A stretch of 17,111 bases of DNA from Cellvibrionales bacterium UBA2618. GTDB lineage: Bacteria; Pseudomonadota; Gammaproteobacteria; Pseudomonadales; Porticoccaceae. The stretch covers positions 29,363 to 46,473 of the forward strand of contig DDJS01000127.1 in assembly GCA_002339165.1 (NCBI GenBank), given 5' to 3'. Positions within the stretch are counted from its first letter, which is position 1, and each line of letters opens with the position of its first letter. Below are positions 1 to 8,600 of this stretch, piece after piece. The notes beneath the pieces were generated by a model. That model did no database searches and was not told the DNA's origin. It worked only from the letters and a program-made list of their open reading frames with translations. The translations under genes were made by a program, and so were the position numbers.

Positions 1-22
1 ACGCAGAGACTAAGTTGCTATG

Positions 23-41
23 AGATCGCCGCAAACGATCT
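23..41. repeat. Short inverted repeat upstream of the first bactofilin
   Basis: AGATCG and CGATCT face each other across 7 bases, about 27 bases before the bactofilin start. It could be a small operator or a 5' leader hairpin. The dyad is short and can occur by chance, and I see no clear promoter in the 67 bases available. Confidence 0.2.
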
Positions 42-67
42 TAAATATCATATGGGAGGATTTTTGA

Positions 68-493
68 GTGAGTGAATACGATAAAGAATTTGAATTTTAT
101 GTAGGGCCGGCGACCCATCTTGAGGGCGCCTCACTAGCCATCGACGGCACCGCGCGCATCGACGGTAAAATCGTTGGCAAAGTCTCTGTAAAGCACCTCA
201 TCGTTGGCGTCGACGGTGTTGTTCAGGGCGACATATCTGGCGAGACAGCGACCATCGAAGGCACGGTAGAAGACACCCTATCGTTGACCGGAAAATTGCT
301 CGTGTGCGCGTCGGGCCGCATTCGGGGTAAAATTCAGTACGGGTCACTCCAGACTGAAGAGGGCGCAAAATTGATCGGCGAAATCACTACCGATTGGGAT
401 CAAGGCGCGGCCGCACCTGAGGTCTCTAGTCGACTGGAAGCCTTCAAGTCCGGTTTGACCATGGACGCCGACAGCGAACAGCTGGAAATCTAA
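68..493 (+). CDS. Bactofilin (polymer-forming cytoskeletal protein), module 1
   Basis: Bactofilin-family protein of 141 residues. Bactofilins self-assemble without nucleotide into filaments or sheets, often on the inner face of the membrane, and act in cell shape, stalk or pole organisation, or chromosome positioning. Residues about 15-110 are the repetitive beta-helix core, with short glycine-punctuated strands (ASLAIDGTARIDGKIVG, LIVGVDGVVQGDISG, TEEGAKLIGEI). The short polar tails fit the family, and there is no signal peptide or membrane helix. The start is GTG at 68, behind a strong Shine-Dalgarno GGGAGGA at 54-60 with 7 bases between. A ParA-like ATPase follows after 29 bases and is probably co-transcribed. 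It differs clearly from the second bactofilin at 10878-11342, so the two are not a recent duplication. The family call is firm; the cellular role is inferred. Confidence 0.9.
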   Translation: MSEYDKEFEFYVGPATHLEGASLAIDGTARIDGKIVGKVSVKHLIVGVDGVVQGDISGETATIEGTVEDTLSLTGKLLVCASGRIRGKIQYGSLQTEEGAKLIGEITTDWDQGAAAPEVSSRLEAFKSGLTMDADSEQLEI

Positions 494-522
494 GTTACTT
501 TTTTAGTGCCCGAGGAGCTTTT

Positions 523-1290
523 TTGAGCAATCTACTTTCAGGCTCAGGAGCAAGATCTATCGCTCGACCCAAGACGGTCATTTTTGCCAACTCCAAAGGT
601 GGAGTAGGTAAGAGTACGCTGGCACTTTTGATGGGCCTGGGACTGGCGACGCGGCATCAAGATGCCAGCGTCAAACTGATCGATCTCGACCCCCAAGCAA
701 CCAGCAGTGATTCATTGCGCCGCTTTTGCGATATGCGCTTTTCGGTGGTTAACGACACGCGACTGAATTTGGCTGACGGTGGGCCGGATAATGAAAATAT
801 CGTCAAAACTATCGATGCCGAGCGCAACAGCCAATACAACAAGCGCTTCGTAGTCCTCGACAGCGCCGCGGGCAGCGATCCGAGCCGGAGTCCATTCCTA
901 TTCCAATGCGACATCATGCTGATTCCCACATCGGTGAGCGATGCCGACATCTTTGCCACCAAGAAGTATCTTGCCGCTTTGCACAACCTCTTTAGCACCC
1001 ACGAAATTCGCCACACAACGCCGCCACCGGCGTTGGTGGTATTGCCGAATCTGGTCGACAGTCGCGAGGAATTTAACGAACTGCGCCACTCCCTAGCCAA
1101 GGAACAGGTGTATCTCGGCAAGCCGCTGTATTATTCCCCTGCGTTTCGCCGCGCTTTTCGTGAACAGCGCAACGATGAAAACATCCGCACCATCTTCCAC
1201 CAGGCGCAGCCTTATACGCTGTGGTTGACGAGTCTGCTAACGCAATCCCACCGACTTGAGAAAAGACCCAAAAAACTGTTTCAATTATAG
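523..1290 (+). CDS. ParA/MinD-family ATPase (orphan, no ParB nearby)
   Basis: P-loop ATPase of 255 residues in the ParA/MinD/Soj group, whose ATP-dependent dimerisation and non-specific DNA or membrane binding position DNA or protein cargo. The deviant Walker A KGGVGKST is at residues 25-32 and the following LIDLDPQ at 52-58. The Walker B/switch region reads FVVLDSAAGSDPS, where SAAG replaces the more usual TPPG or APPG. No N-terminal helix-turn-helix is present, so it resembles the short ParA/cargo-positioning type rather than plasmid ParA repressors. The tail is basic (LEKRPKKLFQL). The start is TTG at 523, five bases after GAGGAG (512-517). No ParB-like gene and no obvious parS site accompany it; the upstream neighbour is a bactofilin. 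Role by inference: positioning that bactofilin scaffold, or using it as an anchor. Confidence 0.87.
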   Translation: MSNLLSGSGARSIARPKTVIFANSKGGVGKSTLALLMGLGLATRHQDASVKLIDLDPQATSSDSLRRFCDMRFSVVNDTRLNLADGGPDNENIVKTIDAERNSQYNKRFVVLDSAAGSDPSRSPFLFQCDIMLIPTSVSDADIFATKKYLAALHNLFSTHEIRHTTPPPALVVLPNLVDSREEFNELRHSLAKEQVYLGKPLYYSPAFRRAFREQRNDENIRTIFHQAQPYTLWLTSLLTQSHRLEKRPKKLFQL

Positions 1291-1349
1291 CCGGTGCAGG
1301 GCGCTCATCGGCGCTCTGGGTGATGCCATTTGCCGAGGATTCAGCCGAC

Positions 1350-1499
1350 ATGTGCGCGATGCGAAAGAAGTCGGATCTACCCAAAAAAATCTGCGCAAGC
1401 TGCCAACTACCCTTTGTATGGCGTAAAAAATGGCGTAACAACTGGCCCGATGTGCGCTACTGTTCCGAGCGCTGTCGAAAGCGTCGAGTACCCACCTAA
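1350..1499 (+). CDS. DUF2256 family small zinc-ribbon-like protein
   Basis: Short gene of 49 residues, too short for many gene finders. Translation from ATG 1350 gives the pattern KKICASC-x5-WRKKW-x8-YCSERC-R-K-R-R. This is the DUF2256 signature: two CxxC/CxxxC-type cysteine pairs (Cys15/Cys18, Cys38/Cys42) around a Trp/Lys-rich segment and a basic end, which suggests a single zinc site. GAGGA at 1335-1339 lies 10 bases before this ATG. In-frame ATGs at 1323 and 1359 are alternatives, and the family's usual N-terminus would also fit 1359. It sits between the ParA-like gene and the renalase-like oxidoreductase, on the same strand, with 27 bases before the latter. DUF2256 genes are often found near cryptochrome/photolyase-related and FAD oxidoreductase genes. 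The function is unknown. Confidence 0.85.
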   Translation: MCAMRKKSDLPKKICASCQLPFVWRKKWRNNWPDVRYCSERCRKRRVPT

Positions 1500-1526
1500 T
1501 CACTCGCCCTGACGGTATATGAGATT

Positions 1527-2516
1527 ATGCAAACACCCAAAAATTCTCGCAAAGAAACTGACATCCTGATTATTGGCGCCGGACTTGCTGGGCTTAGCGC
1601 CGCGCATAAGTTGATCGAGCGCGGCCGCCAAGTGCTGGTGGTAGACAAGGGCCGAGGTCTCGGCGGACGCCTAGCGGGGCGCCGCATTGGCACCGCAACC
1701 TTTGACCATGGCGCGCAGTTTATGACCGCACGTGATCCACGCTTTGTGGCCCTAGTCGAGCGCTGGGTGGACGCCGGTGTCGCCGAGGAGTGGTATCGCA
1801 GTTACCCAGGACAACCGCAAGCGCACCCCCGCTGGCGTGGTGTGCCGACCATGACTGCTTTGGCCAAAGATCTGGCACGCGGCATCGAAGTGTGGTCGAG
1901 CACGAGAGTCGTTGAAATGCGCCAGTCCGAGCACGCTTGGCATATCGCATTGGATAATGGCGCCAGCCTCACGGCCGGCACAGTGATATTAACAGCGCCG
2001 GTGCCGCAGTCGATCGACCTCATCGATGGCGGTGCCATCGCGCTGTCTAGCGATCACCGCCGACGTCTTGAACAAGTCGAGTACGACGCCTGCATCGCCG
2101 TAATGGCGATCCTCGACGGCCCTAGCATGATCCCAGCGCCGGGCGCAGTCGCCCCGAAAAATGGCATCCTCGACTGGATTAGTGACAACCAGCAAAAGGG
2201 CGTCTCCGGGGTGCCGGCGGTGACGCTGCACGCCAGTGCCGCATTTAGCGCGGAGCATTTAGACGCGCCGCGCGAGGTCGTCGGCAAACGCATCATCGAG
2301 GCCGCGAAGCCTTGGTTAAAAGCGACTGTGATCGACTACCAAGTGCACGGTTGGCGCTACAGTAAACCCAACCGCGTCGATGAGGAAACCTGCCTGGTAG
2401 TTTGCCAAAATCCGCCGTTGGTGCTCGCCGGCGATGCCTTTGCCGGCCCCCGCGTCGAGGGTGCCGTTGTCTCTGGTTGGGCGGCCGCGGAGGCACTCAT
2501 CAACGACATCCCATGA
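1527..2516 (+). CDS. Renalase-like NAD(P)/FAD-dependent oxidoreductase
   Basis: Flavoprotein of 329 residues of the amine-oxidase/renalase-like type (COG3380-like). The N-terminal Rossmann dinucleotide motif GAGLAG is at 17-22 and ends in an acidic residue-containing strand (VLVVDKGRGLGGRLAGR) that binds the FAD ribose and pyrophosphate. A second FAD contact, FDHGAQFMTARDPRF, follows. The C-terminal LAGDAFAGPRVEGAVVSG (from about residue 300) is the typical flavin-contact segment that closes the fold. Length matches bacterial family members (about 310-340). There is no signal peptide, so it is cytosolic. Bacterial renalases oxidise misformed dihydro-NAD(P) isomers, but many paralogues are uncharacterised, so the substrate is not assigned. 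The ribosome site before ATG 1527 is weak. It lies just after the DUF2256 gene, an association probably carrying functional meaning. Confidence 0.85.
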   Translation: MQTPKNSRKETDILIIGAGLAGLSAAHKLIERGRQVLVVDKGRGLGGRLAGRRIGTATFDHGAQFMTARDPRFVALVERWVDAGVAEEWYRSYPGQPQAHPRWRGVPTMTALAKDLARGIEVWSSTRVVEMRQSEHAWHIALDNGASLTAGTVILTAPVPQSIDLIDGGAIALSSDHRRRLEQVEYDACIAVMAILDGPSMIPAPGAVAPKNGILDWISDNQQKGVSGVPAVTLHASAAFSAEHLDAPREVVGKRIIEAAKPWLKATVIDYQVHGWRYSKPNRVDEETCLVVCQNPPLVLAGDAFAGPRVEGAVVSGWAAAEALINDIP

Positions 2517-2624
2517 CCCTATAAGGCGACACACCGATTGCTTGCTGCGTGCCATTCGCCTAGCCAGCGCTTGTGATCGTCGTATGGAGACCTGCCAACA
2601 AGTGTCGCTCAGACCGGATCGTGG

Positions 2625-2639
2625 ATAACATTGTGTTAT
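2625..2639. promoter_or_regulatory. Dyad ATAACA-TTG-TGTTAT upstream of aldolase-like gene
   Basis: A perfect 6-3-6 inverted repeat in the AT-rich part of the gap between the oxidoreductase and the aldolase-like gene. It lies about 40 bases before the extended -10 at 2680, a plausible place for an activator or repressor site. No regulator can be named. Confidence 0.3.
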
Positions 2640-2657
2640 TGATAATTACTTTTCTGA

Positions 2658-2668
2658 CGCTAATAGCG
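2658..2668. promoter_or_regulatory. Dyad CGCTA-A-TAGCG overlapping the -35 zone
   Basis: A perfect 5-1-5 inverted repeat ending 14 bases before the TATAAT at 2683, so it covers the place where a -35 element would sit. The -35 itself is poor, so a bound protein here could control the promoter. It is short, so it may be fortuitous. Confidence 0.3.
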
Positions 2669-2679
2669 CGAAGCTTTAG

Positions 2680-2688
2680 TGATATAAT
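2680..2688 (+). promoter_or_regulatory. Extended -10 promoter for the aldolase-like gene
   Basis: The sequence TGATATAAT is a perfect extended -10 (TGN followed by TATAAT). No good -35 lies 16-18 bases upstream, which is common for extended -10 promoters. Transcription would begin near 2695, giving a leader of about 85 bases to the ATG at 2782. The rest of 2517-2781 shows no gene. Confidence 0.45.
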
Positions 2689-2781
2689 TTTTTAAAAAAA
2701 CTACCAATAACAATGCGAACTGCATGCACAATCGGCAGTCCATAGCCGCCTCGCCATGCAAATTCATAGAGGGCTTGATCA

Positions 2782-3516
2782 ATGGCAGATACTGAACAAA
2801 GATTGCGGGTGCAACTGGCAGCCTGCTACCGTATCTTCGACTATCTAGGCTGGACCGAATCGATCTACAACCACATCACGGTGAAGTTGCCTGGCGAGCA
2901 TGCACATTTTTTAATCAACCCCTACGGTCTCCATTTTAGCGAGGTCTGTGCATCCAACCTGATCAAGGTCGATATCGACGGCCAGATCGTCGAGCCCAGC
3001 GAGTACCCGGTAAATCCGGCCGGCATGCTTATTCACTCTGCCATCCATGGCGCCCGCGGCGACACCCGGTGCATCGCCCACACCCACACCGATGCCGGTA
3101 TGGCCGTCGCCTGTCAGGCGCGAGGATTGCGCCATGAGAACTTTTATTCAGCGCTGATGCAAGGTCAGATAGCCTACCACCCGTTCGAGGGGATTACCGT
3201 ATTAGACGGTGAAAAACAGCGTCTAATAGCCAATCTCGGCGATAAGAACCTGTTGATATTGCGCAACCATGGCCTGCTCAGTTGCGGCCGTTCGATCCCC
3301 GAGGCCTACCAAAATCTCTGGGGCCTACAGCGTGCTTGCGAAATACAGGTGGCCACCGATGCCTGCAGTGAGGCCATCACGCAGATCTCGGCAGAGGTGT
3401 TGGAAACAGCTGAGCAAGTGATGAAAATCCAAACTATGGGACAGCCCTCCGGACAACTCGAATTCGACGCCATGCAGCGTATCGTCGATAAAATCGATCC
3501 CAGTTACCGCGAGTAA
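2782..3516 (+). CDS. Class II aldolase/adducin-domain protein, adducin-like subgroup
   Basis: Protein of 244 residues that is almost entirely a class II aldolase/adducin head domain. The segments NPYGLHFSEVCASNLIKVD (46-64), NPAGMLIHSAIHGAR (78-92), IAHTHTDAG (98-106) and LLILRNHGLLSCG (157-169) align with the domain. The three usual metal-ligand histidines are present: His100, His102 and His163. The acidic residue that serves as catalytic base in L-fuculose-phosphate and L-ribulose-phosphate enzymes should lie four residues before His85, but Gly81 is there. This matches the eukaryotic adducin-type subgroup, so true aldolase activity is doubtful. It may bind metal and a sugar- or acid-like ligand, or catalyse another reaction. 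The ATG start has AGAGGG at 2768-2773, 8 bases upstream. It is converging with the acyl-CoA dehydrogenase, 20 bases between stops. The substrate is unknown. Confidence 0.85.
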   Translation: MADTEQRLRVQLAACYRIFDYLGWTESIYNHITVKLPGEHAHFLINPYGLHFSEVCASNLIKVDIDGQIVEPSEYPVNPAGMLIHSAIHGARGDTRCIAHTHTDAGMAVACQARGLRHENFYSALMQGQIAYHPFEGITVLDGEKQRLIANLGDKNLLILRNHGLLSCGRSIPEAYQNLWGLQRACEIQVATDACSEAITQISAEVLETAEQVMKIQTMGQPSGQLEFDAMQRIVDKIDPSYRE

Positions 3517-3536
3517 AACGGACGTTAACGGACCCC

Positions 3537-4679
3537 CTATTTGAATAATCCGCGAGCAATGATGAGCTTCATGATTTCATTACTGCCGGCATAGATGCGC
3601 TGCACGCGCGCATCGGCAAACGCCCGACAGACCTGATATTCCCACATGTAACCCCAGCCTCCGTGAAGCTGGAGACACTCATCGGCAGCTCGACACTGCA
3701 GTTCAGTGACCAGTAATTTAGCCTTTGAGGCGGTCACTGTGTCGAGCTCATTGGCCAGCAATAATTCGGTACAACGGTCGACAAAGACTTCCGCGGACGT
3801 CACCTCGGTATCCAACTCGGCGAGTTTAAACTGGGTATTTTGGAACGCCGCCAGGTTGCTACCAAACGCCTTGCGCTGCTGGGTATAAGCCACGGTCTGC
3901 TCGATCAGCGCCTTGCAGGTGCCGATACCACTTATCGCCACCGACAGCCGCTCCTGCGGGAGATCTTGCATTAGATAGACGAATCCGCGGCCCTCCTCGC
4001 CGAGCAGATTGTCAGCCGGAACCCGCACATCCTGAAAGAACAGCTCGGCGGTATCCTGCGCCTTCATGCCTAACTTCTCCAGGTTTTGGCCCTTAGTAAA
4101 GCCTGCCAGTCCGGCTTCGACCAAAAACAGACTGATTCCTTTGGCGCCGGCGGTTGGGTCGGTTTTAGCCACCACAATCACCAGATCGCTCATTATACCA
4201 TTGGTAATAAAGGTCTTTGAGCCGTTCAAAATATAGTCGTCACCGGACCGCGCCGCCGTGGTGGTAATCGCCTGTAAATCCGAGCCGGTGCCCGGTTCTG
4301 TCATGGCGATAGCCATAATCAACTGCCCAGAAATACACCGCGGTAGATATTTTTTCTTTTGCGCATCGGACCCGTAGCGCACTAAATACGGCACCGCAAT
4401 ATCCGAGTGTAGGGTCCAACCAAGGCCCGACGCGCCGGCCCGACCGATCTCCTCGCCCACGATCGCGTTGTATCGAAAATCGGCGCCAACACCCCCGTAA
4501 TCCTCGGGTACCGTCGGGCATAAAATGCCTTGGGCTCCGGCCTGCAACCAGATCTCTCGACTGACACAGCCGTCTTTTTCCCACTGCGCATGATGCGGAA
4601 GCGCCTCATTTTCAATCAGTTTGCGCACCGAATCACGAAACATCTGATGGTCTGAATCGTAGAGGGTTCTGGGAATCAT
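3537..4679 (-). CDS. Acyl-CoA dehydrogenase, long-chain (LCAD)-like
   Basis: FAD-dependent acyl-CoA dehydrogenase of about 380 residues; it makes the trans-2-enoyl-CoA in beta-oxidation or branched-chain catabolism and passes electrons to ETF. Visible in order are the alpha-helical N-terminal domain, MAIAMTEPGTGSDLQ (family signature, flavin/substrate loop), the beta domain, LPQERLSVAISG and QLHGGWGYMWEY (C-terminal signature). Near the end IYAGSNEIMK has Ala where short/medium-chain enzymes carry the catalytic Glu. Instead Glu260 in ALIEQTVAY occupies the helix-G position used by LCAD and isovaleryl-CoA dehydrogenase. I chose ATG 4679: GGAG (4686-4689) lies 6 bases before it and the protein begins MIPRTLY. 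A TTG four codons earlier would overlap that site. The upstream SDR ends 188 bases away, so co-transcription with it is uncertain. The chain length of the substrate is not proven. Confidence 0.92.
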   Translation of the reverse strand: MIPRTLYDSDHQMFRDSVRKLIENEALPHHAQWEKDGCVSREIWLQAGAQGILCPTVPEDYGGVGADFRYNAIVGEEIGRAGASGLGWTLHSDIAVPYLVRYGSDAQKKKYLPRCISGQLIMAIAMTEPGTGSDLQAITTTAARSGDDYILNGSKTFITNGIMSDLVIVVAKTDPTAGAKGISLFLVEAGLAGFTKGQNLEKLGMKAQDTAELFFQDVRVPADNLLGEEGRGFVYLMQDLPQERLSVAISGIGTCKALIEQTVAYTQQRKAFGSNLAAFQNTQFKLAELDTEVTSAEVFVDRCTELLLANELDTVTASKAKLLVTELQCRAADECLQLHGGWGYMWEYQVCRAFADARVQRIYAGSNEIMKLIIARGLFK

Positions 4680-4867
4680 TGGGCGCTCCAAAGCTATGAA
4701 AAACAGGCTATAACGGCTATGTCGAACGACTTAAACCGAATTTGTGCCCAGACAGGCGCCCCGCCGTGAATGCGTGTAGCATAACACGCGATTTCAAGGT
4801 GTGCTCAATCGGGCAGAACATAAAAGGTTCTTAACGGCAGCGAGGCTATCCCGCCGCCAGGGGCTGG

Positions 4868-5584
4868 CTAAAACCGCTTGGCCAGCATCGCGGTGGGCGT
4901 TAGGTAGGCCAACCATGCGACCAAACGCCAGCGGCGAGTGATGTAGACATGGCTCTTTTTGCGCACGATGGCGACCATTATCTGCCGTACCGCCCGATCG
5001 ACCGGCGCCATCCAAGGGGGCGAACCGAGCACCATCGGAGTGCGCACGAAACCCGGCTCGACCACGGTGACAGTAATCGGTACCCGACGACGGTCGACGC
5101 GGCCGCGGAGGCCGTTCAAGTAGCTCGAGACGAATGCCTTAGAGGCGTGATAGGTGGGCATTGACGCGCCAGAAATATGCGCTGCAAGCGATGAAATACC
5201 GACCAAATGGCCTTTTCCAGCCGCCTCAAAGTGCTGCATCGCAACCACCGCTAAGGCGCAAAAGCCGCGCACATTGACATCGATGATGGTGCGCTGATTC
5301 TCCCATTCAAGACGGCCTTCGAGAAAGCCCACGCCAGAATTCAGCACCACCATGTCAACACCGCCCATACGTTCGATCAACGCCTGCAACTGCGCCTGCG
5401 CGTCTTCACACTCGGTGACATCGGAACACTGCACCCAATGCTCACCGGGCAGTTGTTCCATCAGTTCGTTGAGACGGTCTTCGCGTCGCGCCATCAAACC
5501 CAGTTGATAGCCAGCGTCGGCCAACTGAATCGCCAGCTCCCAGCCGATGCCGGAACTCGCTCCGACGATAATTGCTTTGTCCAT
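4868..5584 (-). CDS. Short-chain dehydrogenase/reductase (SDR)
   Basis: Classical SDR of 238 residues, an NAD(P)(H)-dependent oxidoreductase with a single Rossmann domain. The cofactor motif GASSGIG is at 8-14 and MARRED at 31-36, whose arginines suggest NADP(H). NSGVG (82-86) replaces the usual NNAG. The catalytic set is Asn104, Ser132, Tyr145 and Lys149 (YHASK), followed by the PG motif (EPGFVRTPM). The C-terminal 25 residues are basic and hydrophobic (KKSHVYITRRWRLVAWLAYLTP), a tail seen in SDRs of this kind that may touch the membrane. ATG 5584 has AGGGA about 7 bases upstream. It lies 87 bases after icmF on the same strand and may be its operon partner. The substrate is not deducible. 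Confidence 0.88.
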   Translation of the reverse strand: MDKAIIVGASSGIGWELAIQLADAGYQLGLMARREDRLNELMEQLPGEHWVQCSDVTECEDAQAQLQALIERMGGVDMVVLNSGVGFLEGRLEWENQRTIIDVNVRGFCALAVVAMQHFEAAGKGHLVGISSLAAHISGASMPTYHASKAFVSSYLNGLRGRVDRRRVPITVTVVEPGFVRTPMVLGSPPWMAPVDRAVRQIMVAIVRKKSHVYITRRWRLVAWLAYLTPTAMLAKRF

Positions 5585-5671
5585 AGCTGATCCCTGAAGT
5601 CAGTAAAAGTGCGAGCAGTTTAGCTGTATCGCGCCGATCTGAGAAGGCGTGATCGACAATCGGGGGGCGCG

Positions 5672-8600
5672 CTACATATTCCTGCGATACAGCCCGCCAA
5701 CGCTGTACAAAGCGTGGCTCATCTGGCCCAGCGTGCAACATTTTGAGGCGTTCATAAGCTCGGCAAAAATGTTCTCTCGATTGAGAGCCGCAGATTGCAA
5801 TTGCACCACTGCTGTTGCATGGCCCTGGCGATTGCGCGCTTGGCAATCAGCGACGTTATCAACCTGCATCTGTTTTTCGTCGTCGCCGGAACGCGCCAAT
5901 TCGCGACCTTCGATGACCTCTTCGGAGCCGGCCTCCGGCAAAAAGGTGTTAACGCCGATCAGCGGCAAACTGCCATCGTGTTTTTTGTGCTCGTAGTACA
6001 TGCTCTCTTCTTGAATTTTGCCGCGTTGATACATGGTATCCATAGCCCCGAGCACGCCGCCACGCTCAGAAATCTTTTCAAATTCCTCGTAAACTGCAGC
6101 CTCCACCATGTCGGTGAGTTTTTCGACAATAAAGGATCCCTGCCAAGGGTTCTCGCAGAAGTTTAAGCCAAATTCCCGATTAATTATCAACTGGATGGCG
6201 ACCGCGCGGCGCACAGATTCCTCGGTGGGCGTAGTGATGGCTTCGTCATAGGCATTGGTGTGCAGGCTGTTGGTGTTGTCAAAGATCGCATACAGCGCCT
6301 GTAAGGTGGTGCGAATGTCGTTGAAACTCATTTCCTGCGCGTGCAGGCTGCGCCCCGACGTCTGAATGTGATATTTCAGCATCTGACTGCGCGGTCCAGC
6401 GCCGTATCGCTCTTTCATTGCTCGTGCCCATATCCTGCGCGCAACGCGACCCATCACGGTGTACTCGGGGTCCATACCGTTGGAAAAGAAAAAGCTGAAA
6501 TTAGGTACAAAATCATCGACCTTCATTCCGCGAGATAGATAATATTCAACCAGCGTAAAACCATTTGACAGAGTGAACGCCAATTGCGATATCGGATTCG
6601 CGCCGGCCTCGGCAATATGGTACCCACTGACCGATACGCTATAGTAATTACGCACCTTGTTGTCGATAAAGAACGACTGCATATCGCCCATCATTTGCAT
6701 CGCAAAGTTAGTCGAAAAAATACAGGTATTCTGCGCCTGATCCTCTTTTAAAATGTCTGCTTGGACGGTACCGCGAACCGAACTCAGCGTGCGTTTGCGG
6801 ATCTCTGCGTAAATCTCGGCAGGCACCAAATCATCGCCGCTAACGCCGAGTAGGCCAAGACCCAGTTCGTTGTGCGTCTCTGGCAGAACACCGGCGTAAG
6901 CCGGCCTCACGTGGACGTTAAACAGACTGTCAATCTTGGTCTTGGCGGCTTCCCAAAGACCGTTTTCCTTGAGGTACAACTCGACCTGCTGGTCGATGGC
7001 GGCGTTCATAAAAAACGCCAATATCATCGGCGCGGGGCCGTTGATAGTCATCGATACCGAGGTCGATGGAGCGCATAGATCAAATCCTGAAAATAGCTTT
7101 TTCATGTCATCGAGGGTCGCGATACTGACTCCCGAATTGCCAATCTTACCCCAGATATCGAGGCGTACATCGGGATCCGAACCGTACAGGGTCACCGAAT
7201 CGAACGCGGTCGACAAGCGGGTCGCTTCCTGTCCCTTTGACAGGTAGTGAAAACGACGGTTAGTACGCTCCGGCGTTCCCTCACCGGCAAACATACGGGT
7301 TGGGTCCTCGCCCGCGCGGCGATAGGGAAATACACCTGCGGTGTAAGGGTAGCCGCCAGGCAGGTTTTCCGCCAGCAGGAAGGTCAGTTGTTCGCCCCAA
7401 TCGGCGTATTGCGGCGCCGCTATCTTCGGTATCTGCAGGCCACTGAGCGACTCCACTCGGTTGCTGCCAGTGATATCTTTACCGCGAACCTGATAACTGT
7501 ATTGCTCGCTCTCGACACCGGCCTTGCGCTGCGGCCATTCCTGCAAAAGACGGATCGACTCGCCATTTAATTCGGCCAACGTATGCTGATAGGCTTGACG
7601 TAGAGCGCGCAGAGTCGCGTCGTCGCCGGCGTTGCTTAACGCCGCGACTGGGTAGGCCTGCAGCGCTTCGGGGAGCTCGCTGTCGCCAATCACTTGTAGC
7701 GCGCAGAACTGTTGGTAAGCGCGTGATGCGGCCTCAGCCTGCTGCGCATTGGTGGCTTTAATAGCACGCGCCTGTTCGCTGATTTCGGCCAGATAACGGA
7801 TTCGACTGCCCGGAATCAGCGCCGCCGATTTCGGTTCCACCTCTATAGCCACGCCATCCGCCGCCAGCGGCGCCTCGGGCAACCAAACCGAACTGTCGAG
7901 ACCGTTGCGCTCGACCATCAGGCGACAGAGGTTGCGAAACGCATGATTGACACCCGGATCGTTGAATTGGCTGGCGATGGTTGGATAGACAGGGATATCT
8001 TCAGCCGCCACTTCAAAGGTATTGTGGTTGCGCTGCCATTGTTTACGAATATCGCGCAGCGCGTCTTCGGCGCCGCGACGGTCGTACTTGTTGAGGATCA
8101 CCATATCGGCATAATCGATCATATCGATTTTTTCGAGCTGGCTAGCGGCACCATAATCGCTGGTCATGATGTACAGCGAAAAATCCACTAGATCGACAAT
8201 TTCTGAATCCGACTGGCCGATGCCGGCGGTTTCAACCAAAATTAGGTCGTAGGCCAAGGACTTTAGAAACAACGTAATATCGCCGAGCATTTCACTGGTC
8301 GCCAAATGCTGCCTGCGAGTCGCAATAGAGCGCATGTAGATGTTGTCCGACGACAGTATATTCATCCGGATACGATCGCCTAACAGGGCACCGCCGGTGC
8401 GACGGCGCGTCGGATCGACCGCCAACACTGCAATCCGCATGTCTGGGCGCTGCTGCAAAAAACGGCCAAGCAATTCGTCGACACTGCTGCTCTTACCGGC
8501 GCCGCCTGTGCCGGTAATCCCCAGCACTGGGGTGTCGCCAGCCGCCAGTTGCCACGTCTTTTTTAAACGCGCCAATTCAGTCTCGTCGAGCCCGCCTTCT

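Noticed and set aside
1330..1512. A 60-codon open frame overlapping the DUF2256 gene.
   Set aside because: Its protein has no recognisable pattern, while the frame offset by one carries all DUF2256 residues.
3517..3536. A terminator between the converging aldolase-like and acyl-CoA dehydrogenase genes.
   Set aside because: The 20 bases contain only a short direct repeat (ACGGAC twice), no stem and no U-run.
4680..4691. TTG at 4691 as start of the acyl-CoA dehydrogenase.
   Set aside because: It overlaps the GGAG that serves the ATG at 4679, and the extra four residues are not typical of the family.
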